This document shows, piece by piece, positions 5,702 to 13,015 of a stretch of 13,193 nt of DNA. How positions within the stretch are numbered: the first letter of the stretch is position 1; each line of letters opens with the position of its first letter. The translations under genes and the position numbers were made by a program. Location of the stretch: assembly GCA_001564255.1 (NCBI GenBank), contig LKNC01000052.1, forward strand, positions 1 through 13,193, given 5' to 3'. A model generated the notes under the pieces. That model ran no database searches and had not been told where the DNA came from. It saw only the letters and a program-made list of their open reading frames with translations. The stretch comes from Natrialbaceae archaeon Tc-Br11_E2g1 (GTDB lineage: Archaea; Halobacteriota; Halobacteria; Halobacteriales; Natrialbaceae).

Positions 5702-6583
5702 ATGTCGAACTCTCATACGGATACCACCCGAGACCGTGTGGTCCGGGACGTCCAGGAGACGGTAAGGGATCTCAGAGAATCCTCTCGGGAAGCGACGGAA
5801 CGGTCCCGTGAGATCAGCAAACTCGCGAACGAACAAGAGGAGTCGATGTCGGAGATCGCAAGCGAGATCTCGAACCTCTCGGCGACCGTGGAGGAGATCG
5901 CGAGCAATGCCGAGGAGGTCAGTGCAACGAGCGAACAGGCCGAAGCGGTCGCCCAGGAAGCGGTCGACTCCGCGGAAGACGCGATCGAGAAGATGGGCGG
6001 TGTCGAGGAGGCCGCACGGGAGGTCTCGGCGGACATCGAGAACCTCCGCGAACGCGTCCAGCGCATCGACGAGATCGTCGAGGTCATAAACGACATCGCC
6101 GACCAGACGAACCTCCTGGCGCTCAACGCCTCCATCGAGGCCGCAACCGCCGGGGAAGCCGGTGACGGCTTCGCCGTCGTCGCAAACGAGGTCAAGTCCT
6201 TAGCAGAGGAATCCCAGGAGGAGGCCTCGAACATCGAACGGATGATCGGCCGGATCCAGGAGGACACCGAGGAGACCGTCTCGAGTATCGAGCGGGCGAA
6301 CGCCGAGATCGACGAGGGCGTCGACCTCGTCGAGGGGACCGTCGATAACCTAGAGCGCATCGAGGAGTCGGTCCAGGAAGCGAGCACGGGAATCAAGGAA
6401 GTCGCAGCCGCGACGGACGACCAGGCCGCGAGCACCGAGGAGGTCGCGAGTATGACCGACACCGCGATGGAGACGGCCCAGGAAATCGCGGAGATCGGCC
6501 AGACGGTCGCCGATACCAACGAACAACGAAACGATCTGGTCGAGGACATCGGCTCGAAAGTCGATCTGATCTCCGACACCTAG
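5702..6583 (+). CDS. Soluble methyl-accepting transducer consisting of the signalling domain only
   Basis: A 293-residue all-helical protein built as the antiparallel coiled-coil hairpin of methyl-accepting chemotaxis proteins. Helix N runs to about 130. The tip is [17 protein letters not shown] (132-148) followed by [17 protein letters not shown], and the return helix reaches the C-terminus. Many Glu-Glu and Gln-Glu pairs (for example SATVEEIAS and ASTEEVASM) are plausible methylation sites for the CheB encoded nearby. No transmembrane segment, HAMP, PAS, GAF or globin domain precedes it; only about 40 residues lie before typical signalling-domain sequence. It must be cytosolic and either take its signal from a partner protein or act as an array scaffold. 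Thr149 replaces the almost invariant Arg of the tip motif EAARAGE. It has its own TATA box and lies in a che locus. Confidence 0.93.
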   Translation: MSNSHTDTTRDRVVRDVQETVRDLRESSREATERSREISKLANEQEESMSEIASEISNLSATVEEIASNAEEVSATSEQAEAVAQEAVDSAEDAIEKMGGVEEAAREVSADIENLRERVQRIDEIVEVINDIADQTNLLALNASIEAATAGEAGDGFAVVANEVKSLAEESQEEASNIERMIGRIQEDTEETVSSIERANAEIDEGVDLVEGTVDNLERIEESVQEASTGIKEVAAATDDQAASTEEVASMTDTAMETAQEIAEIGQTVADTNEQRNDLVEDIGSKVDLISDT

Positions 6584-6718
6584 TACCCCCTCAAGCGTCG
6601 ACTCTGGGGCCAAACCGGCCTCCTACGACGGGTCCGACCCTGCAGGTCAGACTCGAGAGCGTCCCAGGTGCGGACCCGGCCTGGACTGAGGCGACGTCCG
6701 CTCGGAACGGAACAGGGA

Positions 6719-6726
6719 TTTCTTTA
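6719..6726 (+). promoter_or_regulatory. TATA box of the hydroxyacid dehydrogenase gene
   Basis: TTTCTTTA centred about 27 nt before the ATG at 6750. This fits a leaderless transcript and favours that ATG over the in-frame GTG at 6744. The rest of the 166-bp gap after the transducer shows nothing else clear. Confidence 0.5.
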
Positions 6727-6749
6727 CCGCCCCCGGCGTCTCTGTGCCC

Positions 6750-7718
6750 ATGACGGAGCCAACCGACGTTCTCGTCCTCCGGAAAGGAACACACGCCACG
6801 CCAGTCGAGGAGTACGCCGAGGCGATCCGCGATCGGCTCCCCGAGACGACGGTCCGGATCGCGAAGACGCCCGCCGAGGAACGCGAGGAGATCCGGACCG
6901 CACGGGTCGTCACCGGGATGACGATCGACGAGGAACTCCTCGGGGCCGCCGCCCACCTCGAGATCTTCGCGTGTGCGTACGCGGGGACGGGCCATCTGCC
7001 ACTCGAGGCACTTCGGGAACGGGGCGTGACGGTGACCAACGCCTCGGGGGTCCACGGGCCGAACATCGGCGAGCACGTGCTGGGATCGATCCTCGCGTTT
7101 GCCCGCCGGTTTCACGTCGGCCGACGGCGACAGGAACGTCGGGAGTGGCGCCACTACAGGGCCCACGAACTCCAGGGGTCGACGGTGACGATCGTCGGAC
7201 TCGGGGCGATCGGGCAGGCGGTCTGTGACCGTCTCGACCCCTTCGGCGTCGAGACGATCGGCGTCCGCTACAGCCCGGAGAAAGGTGGGCCGACCGACGA
7301 GGTGATCGGCTTCGAGGACGACCCGTTCCACGACGCACTCGCCCGGACGGACTACCTCGTCCTCGCGTGCCCGCTGACCGCACAGACTCGGGGGCTGGTC
7401 GACACCGAGGAGTTCGTCACACTGCCGCCCGGGGCCGTAGTCGTCAACGTCGCCCGTGGCCCCGTCGTCGACACGGAGGCGCTGGTCGGAGCCCTGCGAT
7501 CGGGCTGGATTCGCGGGGCCGCACTCGACGTCACCGATCCCGAGCCGCTCCCGGAAGACCATCCCCTGTGGGGCTTTGGGAACGTCCACATTACGCCACA
7601 CAACGCGGGGCACACGCCCGACTACTACGACCGACTCGCCGACATCCTCGCCGGAAACGTCGACGCTATCCGCGAGACGGGACGCTACGATGACCTCGAG
7701 AACCAGGTGCTTCCGTAG
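6750..7718 (+). CDS. D-isomer-specific 2-hydroxyacid dehydrogenase, NAD(P)-dependent
   Basis: A 322-residue cytosolic oxidoreductase of the D-2-hydroxyacid dehydrogenase family, interconverting 2-oxoacids and D-2-hydroxyacids. The Rossmann motif GLGAIG is at 150-155. The catalytic triad is Arg236 (NVARG), Glu265 (DVTDPEP) and His284 (ITPHNAG). The region after the nucleotide fold has VRYSPEKG, where a basic residue would be expected in NADP-preferring members; coenzyme choice cannot be settled by eye. It resembles haloarchaeal D-2-hydroxyacid dehydrogenases such as the characterised Haloferax mediterranei enzyme. It stands alone between the transducer and a Usp gene, with its own TATA box. 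Family and catalytic residues are clear; the substrate is unknown. Confidence 0.93.
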   Translation: MTEPTDVLVLRKGTHATPVEEYAEAIRDRLPETTVRIAKTPAEEREEIRTARVVTGMTIDEELLGAAAHLEIFACAYAGTGHLPLEALRERGVTVTNASGVHGPNIGEHVLGSILAFARRFHVGRRRQERREWRHYRAHELQGSTVTIVGLGAIGQAVCDRLDPFGVETIGVRYSPEKGGPTDEVIGFEDDPFHDALARTDYLVLACPLTAQTRGLVDTEEFVTLPPGAVVVNVARGPVVDTEALVGALRSGWIRGAALDVTDPEPLPEDHPLWGFGNVHITPHNAGHTPDYYDRLADILAGNVDAIRETGRYDDLENQVLP

Positions 7719-7754
7719 GCCCCCATCAGAACCGAGACGTTCGGCCGGGACGGG

Positions 7755-7760
7755 TTTAAC
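7755..7760 (+). promoter_or_regulatory. TATA box upstream of small ORF and Usp gene
   Basis: TTTAAC centred about 31 nt before an ATG at 7788 but about 105 nt before the Usp ATG at 7862. The transcript therefore probably begins at the small ORF. Confidence 0.5.
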
Positions 7761-7787
7761 ACCCTCCGGGGAGAACACCCGACCGAT

Positions 7788-7865
7788 ATGGATTCACTCC
7801 AGGATACTCGGATGCGGTCCGGAGACGACCAGGCGACCGAAACCCGTTCGGGGGTGGCCCGATGA
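7788..7865 (+). CDS. Putative 25-residue leaderless ORF overlapping the Usp start
   Basis: ATG 7788 opens a 25-codon frame (MDSLQDTRMRSGDDQATETR, then a few residues) whose TGA overlaps the Usp ATG in the four-base sequence ATGA (7862-7865). The promoter-like TTTAAC sits at the leaderless distance from this ATG, not from the Usp ATG. Translational coupling of the Usp gene to this short frame is therefore likely. No family is recognised; it may matter as a leader peptide rather than as a protein. Confidence 0.4.
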   Translation: MDSLQDTRMRSGDDQATETRSGVAR

Positions 7866-8293
7866 CGCTTACGTTCGACGGACGGGTGGTCCTCCCGGCG
7901 GCCGACCCGGACGACGCCGAACGAACGGCGTCGGCGATCGCCTCCCGACTCGGCCCGACGAGTACGGTCGTCATCGTCCACGTCATCGAGAAGGCGGGCG
8001 GTGGGATCGACAAGGCCCCACTCGAGTCGCGCAAGGAGTACGCCGGAAACGTGTTCGATCGCGCCCGCGAGCCACTCGAGGCGACGGGGACGGCCGTCGA
8101 GACGGAACTGCTATACGGTACGGACGTCGTCGAGACGATCTTCGAGGGGGCAGAGGAGTGGGACGCCGACGCCATCGCCTTCATCCCGCGTGAAGGGAGC
8201 CGGATCACCGAACTGCTGACCGGCGACGTCTCACGCCGACTGATCAGGGAGGCGTCGATCCCGGTCGTCGCCTTGCCACAGAACGGGAACTAG
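7862..8293 (+). CDS. Universal stress protein family (UspA-like), short form
   Basis: A 143-residue single-domain protein of the Usp alpha/beta fold. The first strand is RVVLPAADPDD. TVVIVHVIEKAG is strand 2, and AIAFIPREGSRITELLTGDV (about 105-123) is the segment that matches the nucleotide-binding loop. The classical G-x2-G-x9-G-S/T signature is altered (GSRITELLTGD), so ATP binding is uncertain. The C-terminal strand is IPVVALPQN. The role is unknown; Usp proteins are usually small cytosolic stress or transport modulators. It follows a 25-codon leaderless frame with ATGA overlap and ends tail-to-tail with the asd gene (four bases shared, 8290-8293). Confidence 0.85.
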   Translation: MTLTFDGRVVLPAADPDDAERTASAIASRLGPTSTVVIVHVIEKAGGGIDKAPLESRKEYAGNVFDRAREPLEATGTAVETELLYGTDVVETIFEGAEEWDADAIAFIPREGSRITELLTGDVSRRLIREASIPVVALPQNGN

Positions 8294-9324
8294 AGGTAGC
8301 CGTTCTCGACCAGCAGTTCACCGTTGAGCACGCTCGCGCCGGCAGCGCCGCGCATCGTGTTGTGTGCCAGACAGTTGTACTGCAGGCCGAAAGTCGACTC
8401 CTGGATGCCGCCGGCGGAGATGGACATCCCGCCGCCGAGGGTGCGGTCGAGGCGTGGCTGTGGCCGCTCTGGGTCCTCGAAGACCTCGATCAGCTGGTCG
8501 GGCGAGGAGTAAAGATCGAGGCTCGGGTATTCACGCATGGCCTCGGCGGCTTCCGCCGGGGAGAGTTCCGCCTCGGTCTCGAGGAAGACGTTCTCTAGGT
8601 GGCCGTCGATCGTGGGGATGCGGTTACAGGAGGCACCGACCTCGACGTCGTTTAAGCTGAGCTGTGCGCCGTCGAACTCCCCGAGCAGTTTCTTCGACTC
8701 CGTCTCGAGTTTCTCCTCTTCGCTCCCGATGTGGGGGATGGCGTTGTCGATGATCTCCATCGAGGTGACGCCGTCGTAGCCAGCACCCGAGACGGCCTGG
8801 AGGGTCGCGACGTGGACCGTCCGGAGGCCGTACTCTTCGAGTGCCGCGAGCGTCGGGACGAACGTGATCGTCGAGCAGTTGGGGTTTTTCACGAGCGCGC
8901 CGTCCCAGCCACGCTCGTCGCGCTGGACCTCGATGAGATCGAGGTGGTCGGCGTTGACTTCCGGGATGACGAGGGGGACGTCCTCGGCCATTCGGGCGTT
9001 CGAGGAGTTCGAGGAGACGACGTACCCCGCCTCACAGAAGTCGGGTTCGACCGCCGCGCCGACACTCGAGGGCAGCGACGAGAAGATGAGGTCGACGTCG
9101 TCTGTAACCTCGTCCGGGTCGGTCGCGGAGACGGTCATCTCGGCGACCTCCTGTGGGATTGGGCTGTCGACGCGCCACTTTGCGACGTCGCGGTACTTCT
9201 CACCCGCACTCGAGGGGCTCGCGGTTAGTGCGGCGATCTCGAAGTCGGGGTGGGGATCGAGCATCCCGATCAGTCGCTGTCCGACGGCACCGGTTGCACC
9301 GAGTATACCAACGCGTACTGCCAT
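8290..9324 (-). CDS. asd: Aspartate-semialdehyde dehydrogenase
   Basis: Reduces aspartyl phosphate to aspartate semialdehyde with NADPH, the branch point to threonine, methionine and lysine. The 344 residues match the archaeal/fungal-type family. The N-terminal nucleotide motif is GILGATGAVG (6-15), and FSSLPSSVGA is a conserved cofactor-domain turn. The catalytic Cys150 is in NPNCSTI, SGAGYDGV (179-186) contacts substrate, and His242 is in NRIPTIDGH. All key residues are intact. The start is clear because the first strand begins within four residues of the ATG at 9324. A weak TATA-like element lies about 27 nt upstream. Its neighbours are two Usp genes that bear no pathway relation. A housekeeping biosynthetic gene. 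Confidence 0.96.
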   Translation of the reverse strand: MAVRVGILGATGAVGQRLIGMLDPHPDFEIAALTASPSSAGEKYRDVAKWRVDSPIPQEVAEMTVSATDPDEVTDDVDLIFSSLPSSVGAAVEPDFCEAGYVVSSNSSNARMAEDVPLVIPEVNADHLDLIEVQRDERGWDGALVKNPNCSTITFVPTLAALEEYGLRTVHVATLQAVSGAGYDGVTSMEIIDNAIPHIGSEEEKLETESKKLLGEFDGAQLSLNDVEVGASCNRIPTIDGHLENVFLETEAELSPAEAAEAMREYPSLDLYSSPDQLIEVFEDPERPQPRLDRTLGGGMSISAGGIQESTFGLQYNCLAHNTMRGAAGASVLNGELLVENGYL

Positions 9325-9346
9325 TGGCGGTGATGGGGAACGGGTG

Positions 9347-9354
9347 TTGAAAAC
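9347..9354 (-). promoter_or_regulatory. Weak TATA-like element of asd
   Basis: GTTTTCAA read towards asd, centred about 27 nt before the ATG at 9324. Position fits a leaderless transcript; sequence is a poor TATA match. Confidence 0.35.
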
Positions 9355-9387
9355 GGTTTGGATGTCCGTCCTACGGGCTATGGGGGC

Positions 9388-9852
9388 TCACTCCATCACG
9401 TCCAGATCACGGAAGTAGGTCACCGGGCAGGGTGCATCCGTCATGATCCGTTTGGAGACCGAGCCGAGGACCGCCCGCTGTGCAGGGGAGCCACGCTGGC
9501 CGGCGATGATCGCCCGGTCGGCACCGACTTCCTCCGCGAGGTCGACCACGCCGGTGTCGACGTCGCTTACGATCCCACGGATCTCGGTCCCGACGCCGGC
9601 GTCCTCGATCAGTTCCTCGAGTTCGGGGACAGGCGGGCGTTGGGCGGCGACTTCGTCGGGATCGACGTCCTCGAGGCGCTCCTCGAAGCCGAGGTGTTCA
9701 CGGAAGTCCTCGTAGGAATCGGCGCTGAAGGCGTGGCCGATCACGACGGTCGCATCGAGGGGGTCGGCGAGCTCGAGGGTCGTCTCGGCCAGTTCTTCCG
9801 CACGGACGGCGTCCATCGGCCCCACCGCGAGCAAAATCGTCTCGATCGCCAT
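9388..9852 (-). CDS. Universal stress protein family (UspA-like)
   Basis: A 154-residue single-domain Usp protein. The first strand is IETILLAVGPMDAVRAEE, and TVVIGHAFSADSYEDF is strand 2 and its loop. The nucleotide-loop signature G118-Q-R-G121, then G130-S131, is well kept, so ATP or another nucleotide may bind; the spacer is one residue shorter than the usual nine. The end is PCPVTYFR. The ATG at 9852 is preferred to an in-frame upstream start at 9873 because the fold begins there and a TATA element lies 28 nt upstream. It differs clearly from the Usp on the other side of asd, so the two are not a recent duplication. Function unknown, probably stress-related. Confidence 0.9.
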   Translation of the reverse strand: MAIETILLAVGPMDAVRAEELAETTLELADPLDATVVIGHAFSADSYEDFREHLGFEERLEDVDPDEVAAQRPPVPELEELIEDAGVGTEIRGIVSDVDTGVVDLAEEVGADRAIIAGQRGSPAQRAVLGSVSKRIMTDAPCPVTYFRDLDVME

Positions 9853-9877
9853 GACACCACGTGCAGAGCCCATTCGC

Positions 9878-9883
9878 TTAAAT
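9878..9883 (-). promoter_or_regulatory. TATA box of the second Usp gene
   Basis: ATTTAA read towards the gene, centred about 28 nt before the ATG at 9852, the leaderless spacing. Confidence 0.6.
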
Positions 9884-9918
9884 GTTCTCGTGACTCCCGG
9901 GGACGGCGTGGTTTCACA

Positions 9919-10728
9919 TCACCGTCCGCCGAGGTCGGCTGCCTTCTCGACCTCGCTGCGCAGTTGTGTCGTATCGAAGTCGTGGTCGGGGCGCAGTCGG
10001 ACGAAATCGAGGAACTCCCGGGCCTCGAGCAGTTTCGCGGGGTCGTAGGTCCTCGAGGCCGCCCGGACCGTCTCCCGGGGACCGATCCGGGGTGCCAGGA
10101 CGGCCATCGCACACGCCAGATCGTAGGCGCTCGTCTCGGGGATGCGGTCGTCCCTGACGCTCGTCGCGTCGATGAAGTACAGTTCCCCGTCACACCGGAG
10201 GATGTTCTCCGCACGCAGGTCACCGTGGGCCAGGGCGTGTTCGTGGAGCGTCCGGAGCATGGAGAACAGTTCGGGGGCCAGTTCCCGAACCACTCCGTCG
10301 GATAACTCGTCTACGGTCTCGAACTCGGGGAGGTACTCGAGGACGAGCACGCCCAGCCCGTTGGCCTCGAAAGCCTCGATCGGTTCGGGCGCGTTGACAC
10401 CGATCTCGCGCATCCGTTCGGTCGACTCGTATTCGTGTTCGACCATCCCGAGTGGGGTGTCATACCGGTCGAAAAACCCCTCCGTCCCCGAACTGAACGC
10501 GCCGACGTTCCGCCCCGTGGTCAACAGGGCGTGAACCAGTGCGTTCTGGCGGGAGACCACCTTCACGAACCACTCCTCGTCGATCACACACGGCGTCGAC
10601 AGCCAGTTGTCAGCCTCGAGGAACTCGACACGGACGACCTCGCGGTCGTACCGTTCCGCCAGCGTCCGGAACACCCGCTCGAGGCGTGACCACTCGACTC
10701 TCCCCCGTGCGAGCTGGCGGATGTCCAT
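9919..10728 (-). CDS. RIO/Bud32-like atypical protein kinase
   Basis: A 269-residue soluble protein with the core of a protein-kinase-like fold. A candidate ATP-anchoring Lys56 sits in EEWFVKVV. The catalytic loop is AHGDLRAENIL with His168, Asp170 and Asn175. The metal-binding aspartate is Asp187 in YFIDAT, in place of a DFG. The hinge region reads LVLEYLPEF. The pattern 'HGDLR-xN ... xID' is that of RIO, Bud32 and lipopolysaccharide-kinase-like families; a glycine-rich loop is not evident, and sequence before Lys56 is family-specific. Substrate unknown: it could phosphorylate a protein or a small molecule. It lies 66 bp upstream of the Usp gene on the same strand, but each gene has its own TATA box, so a functional link is only a possibility. 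Confidence 0.82.
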   Translation of the reverse strand: MDIRQLARGRVEWSRLERVFRTLAERYDREVVRVEFLEADNWLSTPCVIDEEWFVKVVSRQNALVHALLTTGRNVGAFSSGTEGFFDRYDTPLGMVEHEYESTERMREIGVNAPEPIEAFEANGLGVLVLEYLPEFETVDELSDGVVRELAPELFSMLRTLHEHALAHGDLRAENILRCDGELYFIDATSVRDDRIPETSAYDLACAMAVLAPRIGPRETVRAASRTYDPAKLLEAREFLDFVRLRPDHDFDTTQLRSEVEKAADLGGR

Positions 10729-10752
10729 ACGTTCAGGTGACGTAGCCGAGCG

Positions 10753-10758
10753 TTAAAT
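10753..10758 (-). promoter_or_regulatory. TATA box of the kinase gene
   Basis: ATTTAA read towards the kinase, centred about 27 nt before the ATG at 10728. Confidence 0.6.
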
Positions 10759-10848
10759 GCGTCCCGGCTGGGGAATGGGAAAACGACGGTTGCCGACGGC
10801 TGCTTCCGCCGACAGCGTCTCCGGGTCGCGGGACTCCGACCGTCGACC

Positions 10849-12183
10849 TCACGGGGACGTCTCCGGAGGAGACGCTTCGGTCCGCGACTCGAGGACGTAC
10901 CGCTCTGGCAGTTCGAGTTCGGGCTCCCTGCCGACGGTGAAAAACCGCTCGGTTCGGGTGAGTTCTTCGGTCGCGGGGCTTGGCTTTACGATCTGTTCGT
11001 ATTCGACGGCCACCCCTTCCGGCTCCGGGGCGATACGGACGGCGAGTAGCTGATAGGACGGGTAAAAGACCGGCGGCAGGATTCCGATGATCCCGTCCCG
11101 TCGGTGGAGCCGCTTCAGCCAGGTTCCCGTGTTGACGAGGATCCCGCCGTCGACTTCCCGAAGCGCCGGTCTGTGTGTGTGGCCATAACAGAAGATCGTC
11201 GTCTCCGGCTGTTCGGCGAAGATCTCACGGGCCGCATCCTCGTAGGGCGTGTTGGGGTCGACGGTGAGTTCGGTCTCGAAGACCCCAAAGCGGTCGACTG
11301 TCTTTCTCACGTCCCGGCGGATGAAATACAGCGGCACGCCGATCAACAACAACACGCCGGCGACGGCGACGTTGAGCGTGAGCAGGAACCAGGCCGCCGT
11401 CCCGGCCCTGCCGAACTGTCCGAGAAACGCCTCCGTCCGGTCGACCGGCATCGACCAGACGCCGAGCAGGTCGAGCCCCGCGAGCACGGCGAGCAAGGCA
11501 CTTACGTTGAACAACAACAAGAACGGGAACAGCGAGTACCGCAACAGGGGGTTCATCTCCCGGTAAAAGTACTTCGATAACAGCCAGACGGGCATCCGTT
11601 CGGTTGGCGTCACCGCCTGAACGTCTTTCAACCAGTTGTACCGTCCGCGGTCGGAGAGCTGTCCCGCCCGACTCGTCACGAGCGTGTTGTAGTAGTACCC
11701 AAGCGGTGTCGAGTGGGGGTTACCCCAGTCTTCGATCCGGTTGTTTCGATCGCGCTGGTTCCCGTGTTCGAAGTGGATCGCCTGGTCGGCGACCTGCCGG
11801 GTGATCGACCGATCCTGAACGAGATCGACGTTGTACGCGGCGAACCGATCGACGTACTCCTCGTAGGCCGCGAGTTCGTGGTCGTGGTTCCCCGGCAGGA
11901 GGGTAATATCGACGTTCTCGCCGGTCGCACGGAACTGCTCGAACAGTTCCGGGTACGTCTCCTCGAGGACGTCGAACTTCTCGAGTCCCTCGACGGTGGT
12001 AAACTCCCAGAGCCCGAACGCGTCGCCGTTTACGATCAACTCCGCGTCCTCGTCGGTCGTCTCCAGACGCTCTAGAAACTCGAGTAGCTCCTCGAGGAAC
12101 TCGATGTCCTCGAGTTGTTCGTCGCCGCCGATGTGGAGGTCACTGATCACGTAGTAGACCTCGGCATCGGTATCGGTGTCCAT
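10849..12183 (-). CDS. Calcineurin-like metallophosphoesterase with a transmembrane hairpin
   Basis: A 444-residue two-metal phosphoesterase. The metal-site motifs appear in order: D15-x-H17 (SDLHIGG), D54 (NGDAFGLW), N99-H100-D101 (PGNHDHE), H140 (FEHGNQ), and H335-x-H337 (YGHTHRP), then VNTGTW. Between the fourth and fifth motifs are two strongly hydrophobic segments, about 217-243 and 263-288, joined by a short loop and followed by basic RRDVRK, so the catalytic domain is anchored to the membrane from within its own fold. The C-terminal ~80 residues are acidic and family-specific. The layout recalls membrane-associated phosphoesterases acting on lipid precursors, but the substrate is unknown. 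ATG 12183 is preferred to the in-frame GTG at 12195 since a TATA-like AT run lies about 29 nt upstream of it. Confidence 0.9.
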   Translation of the reverse strand: MDTDTDAEVYYVISDLHIGGDEQLEDIEFLEELLEFLERLETTDEDAELIVNGDAFGLWEFTTVEGLEKFDVLEETYPELFEQFRATGENVDITLLPGNHDHELAAYEEYVDRFAAYNVDLVQDRSITRQVADQAIHFEHGNQRDRNNRIEDWGNPHSTPLGYYYNTLVTSRAGQLSDRGRYNWLKDVQAVTPTERMPVWLLSKYFYREMNPLLRYSLFPFLLLFNVSALLAVLAGLDLLGVWSMPVDRTEAFLGQFGRAGTAAWFLLTLNVAVAGVLLLIGVPLYFIRRDVRKTVDRFGVFETELTVDPNTPYEDAAREIFAEQPETTIFCYGHTHRPALREVDGGILVNTGTWLKRLHRRDGIIGILPPVFYPSYQLLAVRIAPEPEGVAVEYEQIVKPSPATEELTRTERFFTVGREPELELPERYVLESRTEASPPETSP

Positions 12184-12209
12184 CGTCACCGACACTCTGT
12201 GCTCCGCTG

Positions 12210-12215
12210 AAAAAA
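12210..12215 (-). promoter_or_regulatory. TATA-like element of the phosphoesterase gene
   Basis: TTTTTT within AAGTTTTTTCAG read towards the gene, centred about 29 nt before the ATG at 12183. Confidence 0.45.
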
Positions 12216-12250
12216 CTTTGTCCTCGTGTCGGTGTGGGACACCCGTTCTG

Positions 12251-12730
12251 TCAGGCGAACGCGACCACGACGAGAAAGCCGAGTAAGATCCCCACGGTCA
12301 ACAGGACCTGGACCGCCGTCGACGCCAGGATACCCGCCGTCGCGTAGCCCGCCGACCGCAGGCCGTGATCGACGTCACCGTCCCGGACGAACTCGAGGGC
12401 GAACACCGTTCCGAAGAGCCCGACGAGCAAGCCGAGGGGGCCAGTGAGGATCATCAGCACGATCCCGACGGCGGCGGCGATGGCGGTCGTTCGCCAGGAG
12501 GCACCACCGTACTTCGCCGAGATGGCCCCACCGAAAAACTCGGCGAGCAGGGTCAACAGGCCAAACAGAGTGAAAACGGCGAGGGCGACGGTTCCGAGGT
12601 CGCCGGTCCCCCACCAGTAGAGGTAGACGCCCGAGAGCGACAGCAATCCACCGGGAACCAGCGGGATCACCGTCCCGACGACGCCCCCGACGAGGAGACA
12701 GACGGCTACCACCGTGATCGCCTCGACCAT
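12251..12730 (-). CDS. DUF456 family integral membrane protein
   Basis: A 159-residue hydrophobic protein with about four or five membrane segments: about 5-25, 28-50, 50-72, 83-112 and 130-158. The N-terminal pattern VVGTVIPLVPGGLLSLSGV and the later GPLGLLVGLFGTVFALE are typical of DUF456, a small membrane family of unknown function found in bacteria and archaea. A cytosolic or external loop, RDGDVDHGLRS, precedes the last helix. The ATG at 12730 is chosen because the first membrane helix starts within five residues and a TATA-like element is 27 nt upstream. The frame stays open further upstream, but that part is Arg-rich and lies opposite an oxidoreductase relic. No function is assigned. 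Confidence 0.88.
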   Translation of the reverse strand: MVEAITVVAVCLLVGGVVGTVIPLVPGGLLSLSGVYLYWWGTGDLGTVALAVFTLFGLLTLLAEFFGGAISAKYGGASWRTTAIAAAVGIVLMILTGPLGLLVGLFGTVFALEFVRDGDVDHGLRSAGYATAGILASTAVQVLLTVGILLGFLVVVAFA

Positions 12731-12753
12731 ATCCGGTAAACGCCTCGAGGCGG

Positions 12754-12760
12754 CAAAATC
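12754..12760 (-). promoter_or_regulatory. TATA-like element of the DUF456 gene
   Basis: GATTTTG read towards the gene, centred 27 nt before the ATG at 12730. Confidence 0.4.
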
Positions 12761-12803
12761 CTGCCGTCTCCCCGACGACGTACCGGAAGAAAGGACGTGG
12801 GGT

Positions 12804-12977
12804 ATGGCAACGGGTGCGATCGTCGTCGGCGTCTCCTCGATCGGCTCGGTCTTTGGCAACGGCGCGGCCCCGGCGTACAACGCCTCGAAGGCGTACGTCA
12901 CGCGCTCCCTCGAGGGCCTGCGATATCGCCGGACCGATCGCACTCGAACGGCCGCCACCGCCGGCGGCGCGCCGTGA
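12804..12977 (+). pseudogene. Truncated relic of a short-chain dehydrogenase/reductase (SDR)
   Basis: From ATG 12804 the frame reads ATGAIVVGVSSIGSVFGNG, then APAYNASKAYVTRSLEGLRY. That is the active-site core of classical SDR enzymes: catalytic Ser12 lies 13 residues before Tyr25, and Tyr25 and Lys29 form the YxxxK motif. A normal SDR has about 130 residues before this (Rossmann fold) and about 80 after; here there is nothing before. After about 12932 the frame turns into Arg/Thr/Ala-rich sequence without SDR features and stops at 12975-12977. So this is a core fragment of about 43 residues, a deletion relic. It lies between two minus-strand genes in a 285-bp gap that holds nothing else except the DUF456 promoter. 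Confidence 0.7.
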
Positions 12978-13015
12978 GACGCGATCGAGTGTTCACTGAC
13001 TGTTGTCCGGCAGCA

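Noticed and set aside
6591..7778. A 395-codon open frame on the minus strand opposite the hydroxyacid dehydrogenase
   Set aside because: Antisense shadow of a gene with an intact NAD motif and catalytic triad; no domain is recognisable in it.
7862..9852. The two Usp genes around asd as a tandem duplication
   Set aside because: They differ in length, in their loops and in the nucleotide-binding signature, and lie on opposite strands, so they belong to different subgroups.
12731..12958. 76-residue N-terminal extension of the DUF456 protein
   Set aside because: It is Arg/Ser-rich, unlike halophile proteins, lies opposite the SDR relic, and the TATA-like element fits the ATG at 12730.
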